DNA of 64,000 nucleotides from Albimonas sp963977235 (GTDB lineage: Bacteria; Pseudomonadota; Alphaproteobacteria; Rhodobacterales; Rhodobacteraceae): NCBI RefSeq assembly GCF_963977235.1, contig NZ_CAXBOD010000001.1, positions 62,001 to 126,000 of the forward strand. Reading direction: 5' to 3'. The notes under the pieces are model-generated. The model made no database searches, had not been told where the DNA came from, and saw only the letters and a program-made list of their open reading frames with translations. The position numbers and the translations under genes were made by a program. Of the stretch, positions 43,658-52,924 are shown in pieces. The number at the start of each line of letters is the position of its first letter. Position 1 is the first letter of the stretch.

Positions 43658-43749
43658 CGTTCCTGCATTCAGGCCGCGGGCGTTCGCGCCTCCGCCCGTG
43701 GGACGTTCCTGCATTCGGGCCGCGGGCGTTCCTGCATTGGCTTTGCATC
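43658..43749. repeat. 23-bp tandem repeat, four units
   Basis: Units begin at 43658, 43681, 43704 and 43727. Units 1 and 3 differ by a single base over 23 nt. Unit 4 shares their first 12 bases (CGTTCCTGCATT), and unit 2 is degenerate. The array is non-coding and lies between the divergent porin and DUF3576 genes. Confidence 0.8.
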
Positions 43750-43865
43750 GCCTTCCTCCTGCGTTTACAGATTGGCGCCGAACAGGACGGGCCCGCGCGG
43801 GCGCCGTTTGCGGAGATCCCCATCGCCGTCCGACGGCGGATGACTCAGGTCCAAGGTCGACACGC

Positions 43866-44387
43866 ATGAAATTCAGCGCCCGAATCCTCTCGGTGGTCGT
43901 CGCGGCGGCGCTGCTGGCCGGCTGCGAAAACGCCAAGCCGCCAGCGGAGCCGGTCGACCCGGTCGATTCCCAGAACTTCCGGACCAAGCCTGACGGCTCC
44001 ATCATGGACATCTTCTCGGGCGGCTCGGGCAACGATGCGCTCGAGGGCGGGGCGATTCCGGTGAACGCCTACCTGTGGCGCGCCTCGCTCGACACGCTGG
44101 AGTTCCTGCCGCTGACCTCCACCGACCCGTTCTCGGGCGTGATCGTCACCGACTGGTCGACCAACGCGGCCACCCCTGACGAGCGCTTCAAGGTCACCGT
44201 CTACATCGACAGCCCGAAGCTGGAGGCCGGCGCGCTGCGCGTGGCCGTCTACCGCGAGCTGCAGGCCCAGGGCGGGGCGTGGACCTCGGCCGAGGTCTCG
44301 GACGCCACTCCGCGCCGGATCGAGGACGCCATCCTCACCCGCGCCCGCCAGCTGCGCGTGGCCGCCCTGCAGGCCGAAGAGGGCTGA
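43866..44387 (+). CDS. DUF3576 lipoprotein
   Basis: A 173-residue predicted lipoprotein. The lipobox LLAGC places the lipidated cysteine at residue 20. The mature part contains GGAIPVNAYLWRASLDTLEFLPL and ATPDERFKVTVYIDSPKLEAGALRV, as in DUF3576 proteins of alphaproteobacteria. Function is unknown. It precedes leuS and lptE on the same strand. The reading frame is open further upstream through the tandem repeat, but the ATG at 43866 gives the proper signal peptide. Confidence 0.9.
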   Translation: MKFSARILSVVVAAALLAGCENAKPPAEPVDPVDSQNFRTKPDGSIMDIFSGGSGNDALEGGAIPVNAYLWRASLDTLEFLPLTSTDPFSGVIVTDWSTNAATPDERFKVTVYIDSPKLEAGALRVAVYRELQAQGGAWTSAEVSDATPRRIEDAILTRARQLRVAALQAEEG

Positions 44388-44524
44388 GCCGCAACGCGGG
44401 GGCGGAGCCCCGCCCGGCGGCGCGCATTGAAAACCCCGGTCCGGCGCCCTAGACGGATCGCGACCGTTGCGCGCCGGGGCCTTGCGTCCCGCGGCGCGCG
44501 AAGACTTCTTCGCCGGGGACCAGA

Positions 44525-47101
44525 ATGACCACGCGTTACGATCACAGCGCGGCCGAAGCGAAATGGCGCAAGGCCTGGGCCGAGGCCGACCTGTTCCGCG
44601 CGAAGGTCGATCCCGACAAGCCGAAGTACTACGTGCTGGAGATGTTCCCCTATCCCTCGGGGAAGATCCACATGGGCCATGTGCGCAACTACGTCATGGG
44701 CGACGTGGTGGCGCGGTATAAAATGGCCAAGGGATTCAACGTCCTGCACCCGATGGGCTGGGACGCCTTCGGCATGCCGGCCGAGAACGCCGCCATGGAG
44801 CGCGGCATTCATCCCGGCGAGTGGACCTACGCCAACATCGCCACCATGAAGGAGCAGCTGGCCCCCATGGGCCTGTCGCTCGACTGGACCCGCGAGTTCG
44901 CGACCTGCGATCCCGAGTATTACGCCCAGCAGCAGGCCCTGTTCCTCGACTTTCTCGAGGCCGGCCTGGTCTATCGCCGCAAGTCGGTGGTGAACTGGGA
45001 TCCGGTCGACATGACCGTGCTGGCCAACGAGCAGGTGGAGAACGGCCGCGGCTGGCGCTCGGGCGCCCCGGTCGAGCGGCGCGAGCTGGTGCAGTGGTTC
45101 TTCAGGATCACCGCCTTCTCGGACGACCTCCTGGCCGCCATCGACGGACTGGACCAGTGGCCCGAGAAGGTGCGCACCATGCAGCGCAACTGGATCGGCC
45201 TGTCCAAGGGCCTCGCCTTCGACTTCGCGGTGAACGGCGCGCCGGAGGGGTTCGAGACGCTGCCCGTCTACACCACCCGTCCCGACACGATGATGGGTCC
45301 GACCTTCGCCGCGCTCGCCGCCGACCACCCGCTGACCGCGAAACTGGCCGAGTCGAATCCCGCCCTGGTCGAGTTCATCGCCGAATGCCGCCGCGGCGGC
45401 ACCTCGGAGGAGGCGCTGCAGACCGCGCCGAAGCTGGGCTTCGACACCGGGCTGACCGTCTCGCACCCGGCCGACCCCTCGCTGAAGCTGCCGCTCTGGG
45501 TCGCGAACTTCGTGCTGATGGACTACGGGACCGGCGCCGTCATCGGCTGCCCCGCCCATGACCAGCGCGACCTCGACTTCGCCCGCAAATACGACCTGCC
45601 GGTGATCGACGTGTTCAAGCCGCTGGACTCGGACGAGGGCGTGGGGACCGAGGCGTTCACCCCCCCCAAGACCACCCGCGTTCGCTACGTGCAGTGGCAT
45701 GGCGAGCCGGGCGAGGAGCTGACCTGCCAGGAGGCCATGGACCGGACCCTCGCGCTCTACGAGGCGAACGGCTGGGGCAAGGCCCAGACGCAGTATCGCC
45801 TGCGCGACTGGGGCGTCAGCCGCCAGCGCTACTGGGGCTGCCCGATCCCGGTGGTTCATTGCGATAAATGTGGCACCGTCCCGGAAAAGAAGGAGAATCT
45901 GCCGGTTCGCCTTCCCGACGACGTGGATATCTCCAAACCCGGCAACCCGCTCGTGCGTCACCCCACCTGGCGGGACGTGCCGTGCCCCGTCTGCGGAGAG
46001 CCCGCGAAGCGCGAGACGGACACGATGGACACGTTCGTCGATTCCTCGTGGTACTTCGCCCGCTTCACCGCGCCGCGCGCCGAGACGCCGACGGACCTCG
46101 AAGCCGCCCGCTACTGGATGAACGTCGACCAGTATATCGGCGGGGTCGAGCACGCGATCCTGCACCTGCTCTATTCCCGCTTCTTCGCCCGGGCGATGGC
46201 CAAGACCGGCCACCTGCCCGAGAGCGCGATCGAGCCGTTCACCGCGCTCTTCACCCAGGGCATGGTCTGTCACGAGACCTACCAGGGCCCCGACGGCAAG
46301 TGGCTGTCCCCGGACGAGATCCGCCCTGTCGAGGGCGGCATGGTCACCCTCGACGGCCGCCCGGTGACGGTCGGCCCCTCGATCAAGATGTCCAAGTCCA
46401 AGAAGAACGTCGTCGCCCCCGACGACGTCTTCGAGAAATACGGCGCCGACACCGCCCGCTGGTTCATCATGTCCGACAGCCCGCCCGAGCGGGACGTCGA
46501 GTGGACCGCCGCCGGCGCCGAGGCCGCAAACCGCTTCCTGCACCGCGTCTGGCGCCTTCGCTCTGAGGCCGCGCTGGCGGCCCCCGGGACGGCCGAGCCC
46601 GCCCAGTGGACCCCGGAGGCCATGGCGCTGCGCCAGGCCGCCCACCGGGCCGTACAGGGCGTCTCCGACGATATCGAGGGCTTTGCCTTCAACAAGTCGA
46701 TCGCGCGGCTGTATGAACTGGTCGGCGCGCTCGCCCGCGCCGGCGAGGCGCCCGACATGCCGCTGGCGCTGCGCGAGGCCTACGGGATCCTCGCCCGCCT
46801 GATGTCGCCCTTCGTCCCCCACTTCGCCGAGGAGCTGTGGTCCTCGCTGGGCGAGACCACGCTGCTGACCGGCGCGCCCTGGCCCGTGGCCGATCCCGCG
46901 CTGCTGGTGGACGACACGGTGCTGATGCCCGTGCAGGTCAACGGCAAGCGCCGGGCCGAGATTCGCGTCGCCACGGACGCCAGCAAGGAGTCGATCGAGG
47001 CGATGGCGCTGGCCGAGGAGTCGGTTCAGAAACATCTCGGCGAGAATGGCCCCCGCAAGGTCATCGTCGTGCCCGGGCGGATCGTGAATGTGGTCGCCTG
47101 A
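44525..47101 (+). CDS. leuS: Leucyl-tRNA synthetase
   Basis: An 858-residue class I synthetase that charges tRNA-Leu. The HIGH-type motif is PYPSGKIHMGHVRNY, the editing domain includes TTRPDTMMGPTF, and the KMSKS motif is SIKMSKSKKNVVAPD. Four cysteines of a zinc-binding insert are seen in CDKCGTV and CPVCGEP. The gene overlaps lptE by 14 bp. Confidence 0.98.
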   Translation: MTTRYDHSAAEAKWRKAWAEADLFRAKVDPDKPKYYVLEMFPYPSGKIHMGHVRNYVMGDVVARYKMAKGFNVLHPMGWDAFGMPAENAAMERGIHPGEWTYANIATMKEQLAPMGLSLDWTREFATCDPEYYAQQQALFLDFLEAGLVYRRKSVVNWDPVDMTVLANEQVENGRGWRSGAPVERRELVQWFFRITAFSDDLLAAIDGLDQWPEKVRTMQRNWIGLSKGLAFDFAVNGAPEGFETLPVYTTRPDTMMGPTFAALAADHPLTAKLAESNPALVEFIAECRRGGTSEEALQTAPKLGFDTGLTVSHPADPSLKLPLWVANFVLMDYGTGAVIGCPAHDQRDLDFARKYDLPVIDVFKPLDSDEGVGTEAFTPPKTTRVRYVQWHGEPGEELTCQEAMDRTLALYEANGWGKAQTQYRLRDWGVSRQRYWGCPIPVVHCDKCGTVPEKKENLPVRLPDDVDISKPGNPLVRHPTWRDVPCPVCGEPAKRETDTMDTFVDSSWYFARFTAPRAETPTDLEAARYWMNVDQYIGGVEHAILHLLYSRFFARAMAKTGHLPESAIEPFTALFTQGMVCHETYQGPDGKWLSPDEIRPVEGGMVTLDGRPVTVGPSIKMSKSKKNVVAPDDVFEKYGADTARWFIMSDSPPERDVEWTAAGAEAANRFLHRVWRLRSEAALAAPGTAEPAQWTPEAMALRQAAHRAVQGVSDDIEGFAFNKSIARLYELVGALARAGEAPDMPLALREAYGILARLMSPFVPHFAEELWSSLGETTLLTGAPWPVADPALLVDDTVLMPVQVNGKRRAEIRVATDASKESIEAMALAEESVQKHLGENGPRKVIVVPGRIVNVVA

Positions 47102-47594
47102 TCGCCGCGCCCTGCTGCGCGCCGGCCTGACGGGCGGCGCCGCGCTCGCCCTCTCGGCCTGCGGCTTCCGCCCGGCGCTGAAGGCGGGAACAGAGCAGCG
47201 CGCCCTGCGCAACGCCGTGAGCCTATCGGTCCCCGAGGGCCGCCTCGGCTTCGCCCTGCGCGAGACGCTGGAAAGCCGCCTCGGCCGCCCCGGCGCGGCG
47301 CCCGCCTACCTTCTGACCGCAGACCTCGTGATGGTCGACTCGGGCCTCGCCATCACCCAGGACAGCTCGATCACCCGCTACGTGATCACCGGGACCTCAC
47401 GCTGGGCGCTGACCGGCCCCGAGGGCTTCCGCCCCATCGAGGGCGTGTCCGAGGGCATGACGGCCTATTCCGCCACCGCCTCGCTGTTCGCCACGCGCCA
47501 GGCGCGCCGCGATTCCGAGGCGCGCGTGGCCAAGGAGCTGGGCGAGCGGATCTGGACCCGCCTCGTCGCCGAGCTCGAGGCGCGCGAGGGCTGA
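47088..47594 (+). CDS. lptE: LPS-assembly lipoprotein LptE
   Basis: A 168-residue outer-membrane lipoprotein with the lipobox ALSAC (C25) and then GFRP, the LptE opening. It plugs the LptD barrel that inserts lipopolysaccharide into the outer membrane. Conserved segments are TRYVITGTSRWAL and SASLFATRQARRDSE-like helices near the end. It begins inside leuS (14-bp overlap) and is followed 4 bp later by holA, the usual leuS-lptE-holA order. Confidence 0.9.
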   Translation: MWSPDRRALLRAGLTGGAALALSACGFRPALKAGTEQRALRNAVSLSVPEGRLGFALRETLESRLGRPGAAPAYLLTADLVMVDSGLAITQDSSITRYVITGTSRWALTGPEGFRPIEGVSEGMTAYSATASLFATRQARRDSEARVAKELGERIWTRLVAELEAREG

Positions 47595-47598
47595 CACG

Positions 47599-48612
47599 AT
47601 GAAGGTCCCCGCCGCCCGCGTCCGCGCCTATGCCGACCGGCCGGATTCGCGGGCCACGGGCCTGCTGATCTTCGGCGACGACGCGCTCGAGGTCGACCAG
47701 CTGCGCCTGCGCCTGTCCCAGGCCGTGCTGAAGGCCGCGGGCGAGGGCGCCGAGATCACCCGCATGACCGCCGACGAGGCCCGCCGCTACCCCGCCTCGC
47801 TGACCGACGCTCTGCGCGCGGGCGGGCTGTTCGGCGGCCAGCCGGTGGTGCTGGTCGAGGGCGCCGCAGACGGCTCTGCCGAAGCGATGCGCATCGCCTG
47901 CGAGGGGCTGCAGTCCGACACCGGCCGGCTGATCGTCACCGCGGGCCGGCTCAACGCCCGGTCCAAGCTGCGCAAACTGTTCGAGGATGCGCCGAATCTC
48001 GCCGCGCTCGCCGTCTACCCGCGGGCGCTGGACGCCGAGGGCATCGCGGCGCTGCTGACGGACGTCGGCAACCCGCCCCTTTCGCCCGCCGCGATGGACG
48101 CGCTTGTGGCCTTCGCCGCGATCGCCGAGGCGGCGGAGGTGCGGGGCGTGATCTCGACCCTCGCGCTCTATGCGATCAAGGCGCCTGTCCCGCTGGAGGC
48201 CGCAGAGGTCCAGGCCCTGCTGCCGGCGGCCGTCGAGGGGGACGCGGACGCCGTGGCCGACGCCACCGTCGCCCGCCGTCCGGTCGAGGCGCTGGCCGCC
48301 TACGCCCGCGTCGCCGGCAAGGGCGGCGGGCCGGGCGGTGTCGCCATGGCGCTCGGCCGCGCCTTCCGCCAGTTGCACGCGCTCGCCGCCGCTCCCGACG
48401 GACCCGAGGCGGCGCTGGCGCGGATGCGTCCGCCGATCTTCGGCCCTCGGCGCGATGCGCTTGCCCGCGCCTCCCGGCAATGGAAGGGCGTGGCGCTGGA
48501 ACGCGCGCTGGAGCACATCCTCGACTCTGAACTGTCGCTTCGCGCGACCAACGAGATCCCTGAACGCGCCCTGGTGGAGCGCCTTGTGGTGCGCCTCAGC
48601 ACCCTGCGCTGA
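47599..48612 (+). CDS. holA: DNA polymerase III subunit delta
   Basis: A 337-residue clamp-loader subunit that opens the beta sliding clamp. Family features are LLIFGDDALEVDQLRLRL near the start and LFGGQPVVLVEGA; the C-terminal collar helices run from about residue 230. It is diverged from E. coli HolA, as usual in alphaproteobacteria, but the order after lptE supports the call. It is convergent with parB across a hairpin. Confidence 0.9.
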   Translation: MKVPAARVRAYADRPDSRATGLLIFGDDALEVDQLRLRLSQAVLKAAGEGAEITRMTADEARRYPASLTDALRAGGLFGGQPVVLVEGAADGSAEAMRIACEGLQSDTGRLIVTAGRLNARSKLRKLFEDAPNLAALAVYPRALDAEGIAALLTDVGNPPLSPAAMDALVAFAAIAEAAEVRGVISTLALYAIKAPVPLEAAEVQALLPAAVEGDADAVADATVARRPVEALAAYARVAGKGGGPGGVAMALGRAFRQLHALAAAPDGPEAALARMRPPIFGPRRDALARASRQWKGVALERALEHILDSELSLRATNEIPERALVERLVVRLSTLR

Positions 48613-48627
48613 ACGTCGAAAACGAAA

Positions 48628-48652
48628 CCGCCCCGGGCGAGACCCGAGGCGG
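48628..48652. terminator. Hairpin between holA and parB
   Basis: Arms CCGCCCCGGG and CCCGAGGCGG, with one mismatch and loop CGAGA, lie between these convergent genes. They are flanked by AAA and TTT, so the element could stop transcription both ways. Confidence 0.6.
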
Positions 48653-48675
48653 CTTGGTTTCCCTGGGGATCGGCT

Positions 48676-49545
48676 TCAGTTCGTGATCGCCTGGCAGATC
48701 TTGTCCAGCTGATCGAGGTCTGCGTAGGAAATCCGGATCTCCCCGCCCTTCTCGCCCTTGTGGTCGATCCGCACCTTCATCCCGAGGTTTGCCGAAAGAT
48801 CCGCCTCGAGCGCCACCGTGTCCGCATCCTTGCGAGGCGTCGCGGGCCCCTTTAGCGCGGGCGGAGCGGACTTGGCGTTGCGCACGAGCGCCTCCGTCTC
48901 GCGCACCGACAGACCGCGGCGGATCACCTGCTCGGCCAGCGCGGCGGCATCGTCGGCCACCACCAGCGCCCGCGCGTGACCGGCGCTGAGCCGCCCCTCC
49001 TCCAGGTGCTTGAGCACCGAGACGGGCAACGTCAGCAGCCGCAGCGCGTTGGCGATATGGCTGCGCGACTTGCCCACGATGACGCCGAGGCGCTCCTGCG
49101 TATGGTTGAACTCGTCGATCAGACGGGAGTAGCCGCGCGCCTCCTCGACCGGGGTCAGGTCCGAGCGCTGGATGTTCTCGACGATGGCGAATTCCAGCAC
49201 CGTCGCGTCGTCCAGCTCACGAACCACCGCCGGAAGCTCATGCAGCTGGGCGCGCTGCGCGGCACGCCAGCGACGCTCGCCCGCCACGATCTCGAAGCCC
49301 TCGCCGGAGGGGTGCGGACGCAGGATCAGGGGCTGGATCACCCCATGCTCGCGGATCGACGCGGCAAGCTCCTCGATCTCCTCCTCGCCGAAGCGGCGAC
49401 GAGGCTGGTCGGGGTTCGGACGGATCAGATCGATCGCAATGGCCTCGGCCGCGGCCCTGGCGCCGGCTTCGCTCTGCGCCTCCTCGAGGTCGCCCATCAG
49501 CGCGGACAGGCCGCGCCCCAAACCTCTGCCCTGCTGTCGCTTCAT
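48676..49545 (-). CDS. parB: Chromosome-partitioning protein ParB
   Basis: A 289-residue CTP-dependent DNA clamp that loads at parS and spreads. The start at 49545 (AAAGGA upstream) gives the typical MKRQQGRGLGRGLSALMGD. The CTPase domain has PRRRFGEEEIEELAASIREHGVIQP and IVAGERRWRAAQ; the helix-turn-helix is in VGKSRSHIANALRLL; the dimer domain is C-terminal. It follows parA by 29 bp. Two parS sites lie 1.4-3.4 kb upstream. Confidence 0.97.
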   Translation of the reverse strand: MKRQQGRGLGRGLSALMGDLEEAQSEAGARAAAEAIAIDLIRPNPDQPRRRFGEEEIEELAASIREHGVIQPLILRPHPSGEGFEIVAGERRWRAAQRAQLHELPAVVRELDDATVLEFAIVENIQRSDLTPVEEARGYSRLIDEFNHTQERLGVIVGKSRSHIANALRLLTLPVSVLKHLEEGRLSAGHARALVVADDAAALAEQVIRRGLSVRETEALVRNAKSAPPALKGPATPRKDADTVALEADLSANLGMKVRIDHKGEKGGEIRISYADLDQLDKICQAITN

Positions 49546-49574
49546 GATTTTTCCTTTACCGTCAACAGGTTCTC

Positions 49575-50387
49575 TCAAGCCGCGGCCCGCGCGCCACGCT
49601 CAAGCAGCTCCCGCGCGAGGGCCCTGTAGGCGAGGCTCCCGGTCGAATTCGAGTCATAGACGATCGCGGGCACCGCATAGCTCGGCGCCTCGCTGAGCCG
49701 CACGTTGCGCGGGATCACCGTGCGATACACCACGTCGCCTAGATTCGCCCTCACGTCCCGCGCCACCAGATCCGAGAGGTTGTTGCGCCGGTCGTACATG
49801 GTCAGGATCACGCCCTCGATCGCCAGGCTGGGGTTCAGGCTGCGGCGGATTTCCTTGATGGTCGTCAGAAGCTGGCTCAGCCCCTCCATCGCGAAGAACT
49901 CGCACTGCAGCGGGACCAGAACCGCATCCGCCGCAGCCATCGCGTTGACCGTCAGCAGGTTCAGCGAAGGGGGGCAGTCGATGACGATATAGTCCCAATT
50001 GGCCAGCAGCTTCGGATCGCGCAGCGACCGCTGCAGCCGCCGCGCCCGCGCCGGATCGTTGACCAGCTCGACATCCGCCGAGGCCAGATCCCCCGTCGCA
50101 GGAATAACGCCTAGATTGGCCTGCGCAGTCGCCTGGACAAGGCCGCTCGCCTCCGCCTGGCCGACCAGAAGATCGTAGGAGTTGCGCGCGCGACGGGCGC
50201 TCTCGATCCCCAGCCCCGTCGAGGCGTTGCCCTGTGGATCCAGGTCGACGATCAGCACGCGCCGGCCCTGTTCCGCCAGCGCGGCGGCAAGGTTGATCGT
50301 GGTGGTCGTCTTTCCGACGCCGCCCTTCTGGTTGGCGACGGCAAGGATGCGGCGGCGAGCGCCGTCAGGTCCGGTGGAGGGGGCCAC
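49575..50387 (-). CDS. parA: Chromosome-partitioning ATPase ParA
   Basis: A 270-residue deviant-Walker ATPase that moves ParB-parS complexes. Walker A is NQKGGVGKTTT (residues 19-29), with VDLDPQGNAS as A' and YIVIDCPPSLNLL as B. The start is GTG at 50387, placing 23 bp inside the end of rsmG, so the genes are translationally coupled. It ends just before parB. Confidence 0.97.
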   Translation of the reverse strand: MAPSTGPDGARRRILAVANQKGGVGKTTTTINLAAALAEQGRRVLIVDLDPQGNASTGLGIESARRARNSYDLLVGQAEASGLVQATAQANLGVIPATGDLASADVELVNDPARARRLQRSLRDPKLLANWDYIVIDCPPSLNLLTVNAMAAADAVLVPLQCEFFAMEGLSQLLTTIKEIRRSLNPSLAIEGVILTMYDRRNNLSDLVARDVRANLGDVVYRTVIPRNVRLSEAPSYAVPAIVYDSNSTGSLAYRALARELLERGARAAA

Positions 50388-51003
50388 GCGAGAACTCCTG
50401 TATCTCCAGAATGACGGCGTCTGGGTCCGTCCTGGAGGGGTGAGCGCGGTGTCGAATATGCCAACTCCGAGCGGTCGCGGTCAATTCGTCACCGGCGCCT
50501 GCGCCCTTGGGAAACAGACAAATCGTGTCCGGACCGGCCAACCTCTCGGCAAAGCCGAGCAGTTTGTCGAGCGAGGCGAGCGCGCGCGCAGAGATGACGT
50601 CGCGGACGCCCGGCGTCACGGCCTCGATCCGGGAGGGCAAGATACTCATTTTCAGCCCCATTTCGCCGGCCGCGGTGCTGAGAAAGGCGCATTTTCGGAC
50701 GTCGCTTTCAACCAGCGCCAGGTCCAGTGACGGATTTCGCTCCGCCGCCATGGCCCCGATCACCAGTCCCGGGAACCCTGCTCCCGACCCGAGGTCGATC
50801 CATGTCCGGGCCTCCGGCGGCGCGAGATCGAAGAGCTGCGCCGAGTCCGCGATATGCCGGGTCCAGACCGCCTCGACAGTCCCCCGCGCCACCAGATTGA
50901 TTTTCGGGTTCCACTTCGCCAGAAGCGCGGCGAGGATCGCCAGCCGTTCGCGTGTTTCACGTGAAACACCGTAGGGGGCGAGGGCGGTCTCGGCCTCGGT
51001 CAT
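50365..51003 (-). CDS. rsmG: 16S rRNA (guanine-N7) methyltransferase RsmG
   Basis: A 212-residue SAM-dependent methylase (GidB) that modifies G527 of 16S rRNA. The SAM motif is WIDLGSGAGFPGLVIG, and SDVRKCAFL and SARALASLDKLL are also diagnostic. Residues 12-17 (GVSRET) are encoded by a perfect parS site. It overlaps the mnmG stop by 4 bp and parA by 23 bp. Confidence 0.96.
   Translation of the reverse strand: MTEAETALAPYGVSRETRERLAILAALLAKWNPKINLVARGTVEAVWTRHIADSAQLFDLAPPEARTWIDLGSGAGFPGLVIGAMAAERNPSLDLALVESDVRKCAFLSTAAGEMGLKMSILPSRIEAVTPGVRDVISARALASLDKLLGFAERLAGPDTICLFPKGAGAGDELTATARSWHIRHRAHPSRTDPDAVILEIQEFSRGPLHRT
50953..50968. promoter_or_regulatory. parS: parS site 1 (perfect), inside rsmG
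   Basis: TGTTTCACGTGAAACA is a perfect 16-bp palindrome identical to the bacterial ParB-binding consensus; the dyad extends one base further on each side. It lies in the first codons of rsmG, about 6.3 kb from the origin. Confidence 0.95.
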
Positions 51004-52880
51004 GCCTTTGCCACCCGATTGGATTCGTCTCGTCCTGACCGGCGGGCATGAATCATCAGAAGCGTCAGGGCTGCCGGCGTCATGCCCTCGATCCGCCCCG
51101 CCTGGCCCAAAGTTGCCGGTCGAGCGCGCGCCAGCTTCGCGCGTAGCTCGTTGGACAGGCCCGCGATCGCACCGAACTCCATATCCGATGGCAGGGTCAG
51201 AGCGTCCTCCCGCCGAAGCTCTGCGATGTCCCTCGCCTGCCGCTCCTCATAGCGCGCATAGCGCGCATCGATCTCGATCTGGCGAGCGATATCCCCAGGG
51301 ATATCGGAGAGCGCCGGCCAGATGCGGGCCAACGAACCCAACGTCTCCTCGCCATAAGCCAGCAATTCCAACGCACTACGACGTTGACCATCCTGGGACA
51401 CGGCAATGGACCAGCTCCGCGCTTCTGTCGGCGTCAACATCAACGACTCGCCAACCGATCGCCCATGTTCCAGCGCTTCCGCCTTCACCCTGAAGGCCTC
51501 TGCTCGCGAGGCGCCGACACACCCCAACGCCATCCCCTTGGGCGTAAGTCGCTGATCTGCGTTGTCGGCGCGAAGAGTCAGGCGGTATTCGGCGCGGGAG
51601 GTGAACATCCGATAGGGCTCCGCAACCCCCCGAGTAACCAGATCGTCGATCATCACGCCAAGGTACCCCTCGGCTCGGTCAAAGACGACCGAAGGTTCCC
51701 CAGCAGCAGATCGGGCCGCGTTCAGCCCAGCAACCAGACCCTGCGCGGCCGCCTCCTCATAGCCGGTCGTTCCGTTGATCTGACCCGCGAGGAACAACCC
51801 GGCGACACTCTTCACAGCCAGCGAAGATGTCAGCGCGCGGGGGTCAACGTAGTCGTATTCGATGGCGTAGCCCGGCTGAAGGATCTCGACCCGCTCAAGA
51901 CCCGGGATCGACCTGACATACGCCTCCTGGACATCCTCCGGCAGCGAGGTGGAGATGCCGTTGGGGTATATCGTTGTGTCGTCAAGCCCTTCAGGTTCCA
52001 GAAAGACCTGATGAGAGGTCTTCTCGGCAAACCGGACAACCTTGTCCTCGATCGATGGGCAGTACCGCGGTCCAACGCCTTCGATCCTGCCGCCATACAT
52101 TGCCGAACGGGACAGGTTCTCCCGGATGATCTCGTGGGTCCGCTCGGTCGTGCGCGTGATATGGCAGGGGACTTGCCGGGCCAGAGGTCCACGCGAGAGG
52201 AACGAGAACAGCTCCGGCGAGTCATCGCCTGGCTGCGCCTCCAATTGCCCCCAGTCAATCGTGCGCCCATCAAGCCGCGGGGGCGTCCCTGTCTTCAGAC
52301 GGCCAAGCGGCAAGGCGAAATCATCGATCCGCTCGGCCAGGCGGACCGAGGCGTTGTCGCCCATGCGCCCCCCCTCGATACGTCGATCGCCGATGTGGAT
52401 CACGCCGCGCAGGAACGTGCCGGTTGTCAGCACGACCGTCCTACCAAGGACTCTCGATCCGTCTGACAAGACAACGCCCGATATCCGATCGCCTTCGAGG
52501 AGAAGATCGATGACCTCGCCGGACAACAGCGAAAGATTCTCCCGGGCATCAAGGGCTTGGCGCACTGCGCTGCGATAGAGGCGTCGGTCGCACTGGGCCC
52601 GAGGGCCCTGGACGGCGGGTCCCTTCCGTCGATTCAAAAGTCGAAACTGGATGCCCGCGGCATCGGCCGCGCGACCCATCACTCCGTCCAGGGCATCGAT
52701 CTCGCGCACGAGGTGACCCTTGCCAAGACCGCCGATCGCCGGATTGCAGGACATCTCGCCAATTCGAGCGAGATCGTGAGTGATCAGCACCGTTGCAGCG
52801 CCGGTTCGGGCCGCAGCGTCTGCGGCCTCGGCGCCGGCATGGCCGCCGCCGATCACGATGACGTCGAAGCGGTGTTTCAC
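51000..52880 (-). CDS. mnmG: tRNA uridine-34 carboxymethylaminomethyl enzyme MnmG
   Basis: A 626-residue FAD protein (GidA) that with MnmE modifies the wobble uridine of tRNAs. FAD motif VIVIGGGHAGAEAA is near the N-terminus; MSCNPAIGGLGKGH, RKGPAVQGPRAQCDR and INGTTGYEEAAAQGL follow. I prefer the GTG at 52880, which has GGGAG 8 nt upstream and gives normal length. A GTG at 52928, coupled to mnmE, would add 16 residues. Base composition here is less GC-rich than in the flanks. Confidence 0.95.
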   Translation of the reverse strand: MKHRFDVIVIGGGHAGAEAADAAARTGAATVLITHDLARIGEMSCNPAIGGLGKGHLVREIDALDGVMGRAADAAGIQFRLLNRRKGPAVQGPRAQCDRRLYRSAVRQALDARENLSLLSGEVIDLLLEGDRISGVVLSDGSRVLGRTVVLTTGTFLRGVIHIGDRRIEGGRMGDNASVRLAERIDDFALPLGRLKTGTPPRLDGRTIDWGQLEAQPGDDSPELFSFLSRGPLARQVPCHITRTTERTHEIIRENLSRSAMYGGRIEGVGPRYCPSIEDKVVRFAEKTSHQVFLEPEGLDDTTIYPNGISTSLPEDVQEAYVRSIPGLERVEILQPGYAIEYDYVDPRALTSSLAVKSVAGLFLAGQINGTTGYEEAAAQGLVAGLNAARSAAGEPSVVFDRAEGYLGVMIDDLVTRGVAEPYRMFTSRAEYRLTLRADNADQRLTPKGMALGCVGASRAEAFRVKAEALEHGRSVGESLMLTPTEARSWSIAVSQDGQRRSALELLAYGEETLGSLARIWPALSDIPGDIARQIEIDARYARYEERQARDIAELRREDALTLPSDMEFGAIAGLSNELRAKLARARPATLGQAGRIEGMTPAALTLLMIHARRSGRDESNRVAKA

Positions 52881-52888
52881 GTGAAACG
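52873..52888. promoter_or_regulatory. parS: parS site 2 (one mismatch), at the mnmG start
   Basis: TGTTTCACGTGAAACG matches the parS consensus at 15 of 16 bases. It spans the preferred GTG start codon of mnmG (52878-52880), about 4.4 kb from the origin gap and 1.9 kb from site 1. Confidence 0.9.
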
Positions 52889-52924
52889 CTCCCGGAGGGG
52901 TTCGGAAAGGGCCGCCTTGCGGAC

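Noticed and set aside
44249..47212. A 987-residue open frame on the minus strand opposite leuS
   Set aside because: Its composition is that of a GC-bias shadow and leuS on the plus strand is complete with all motifs.
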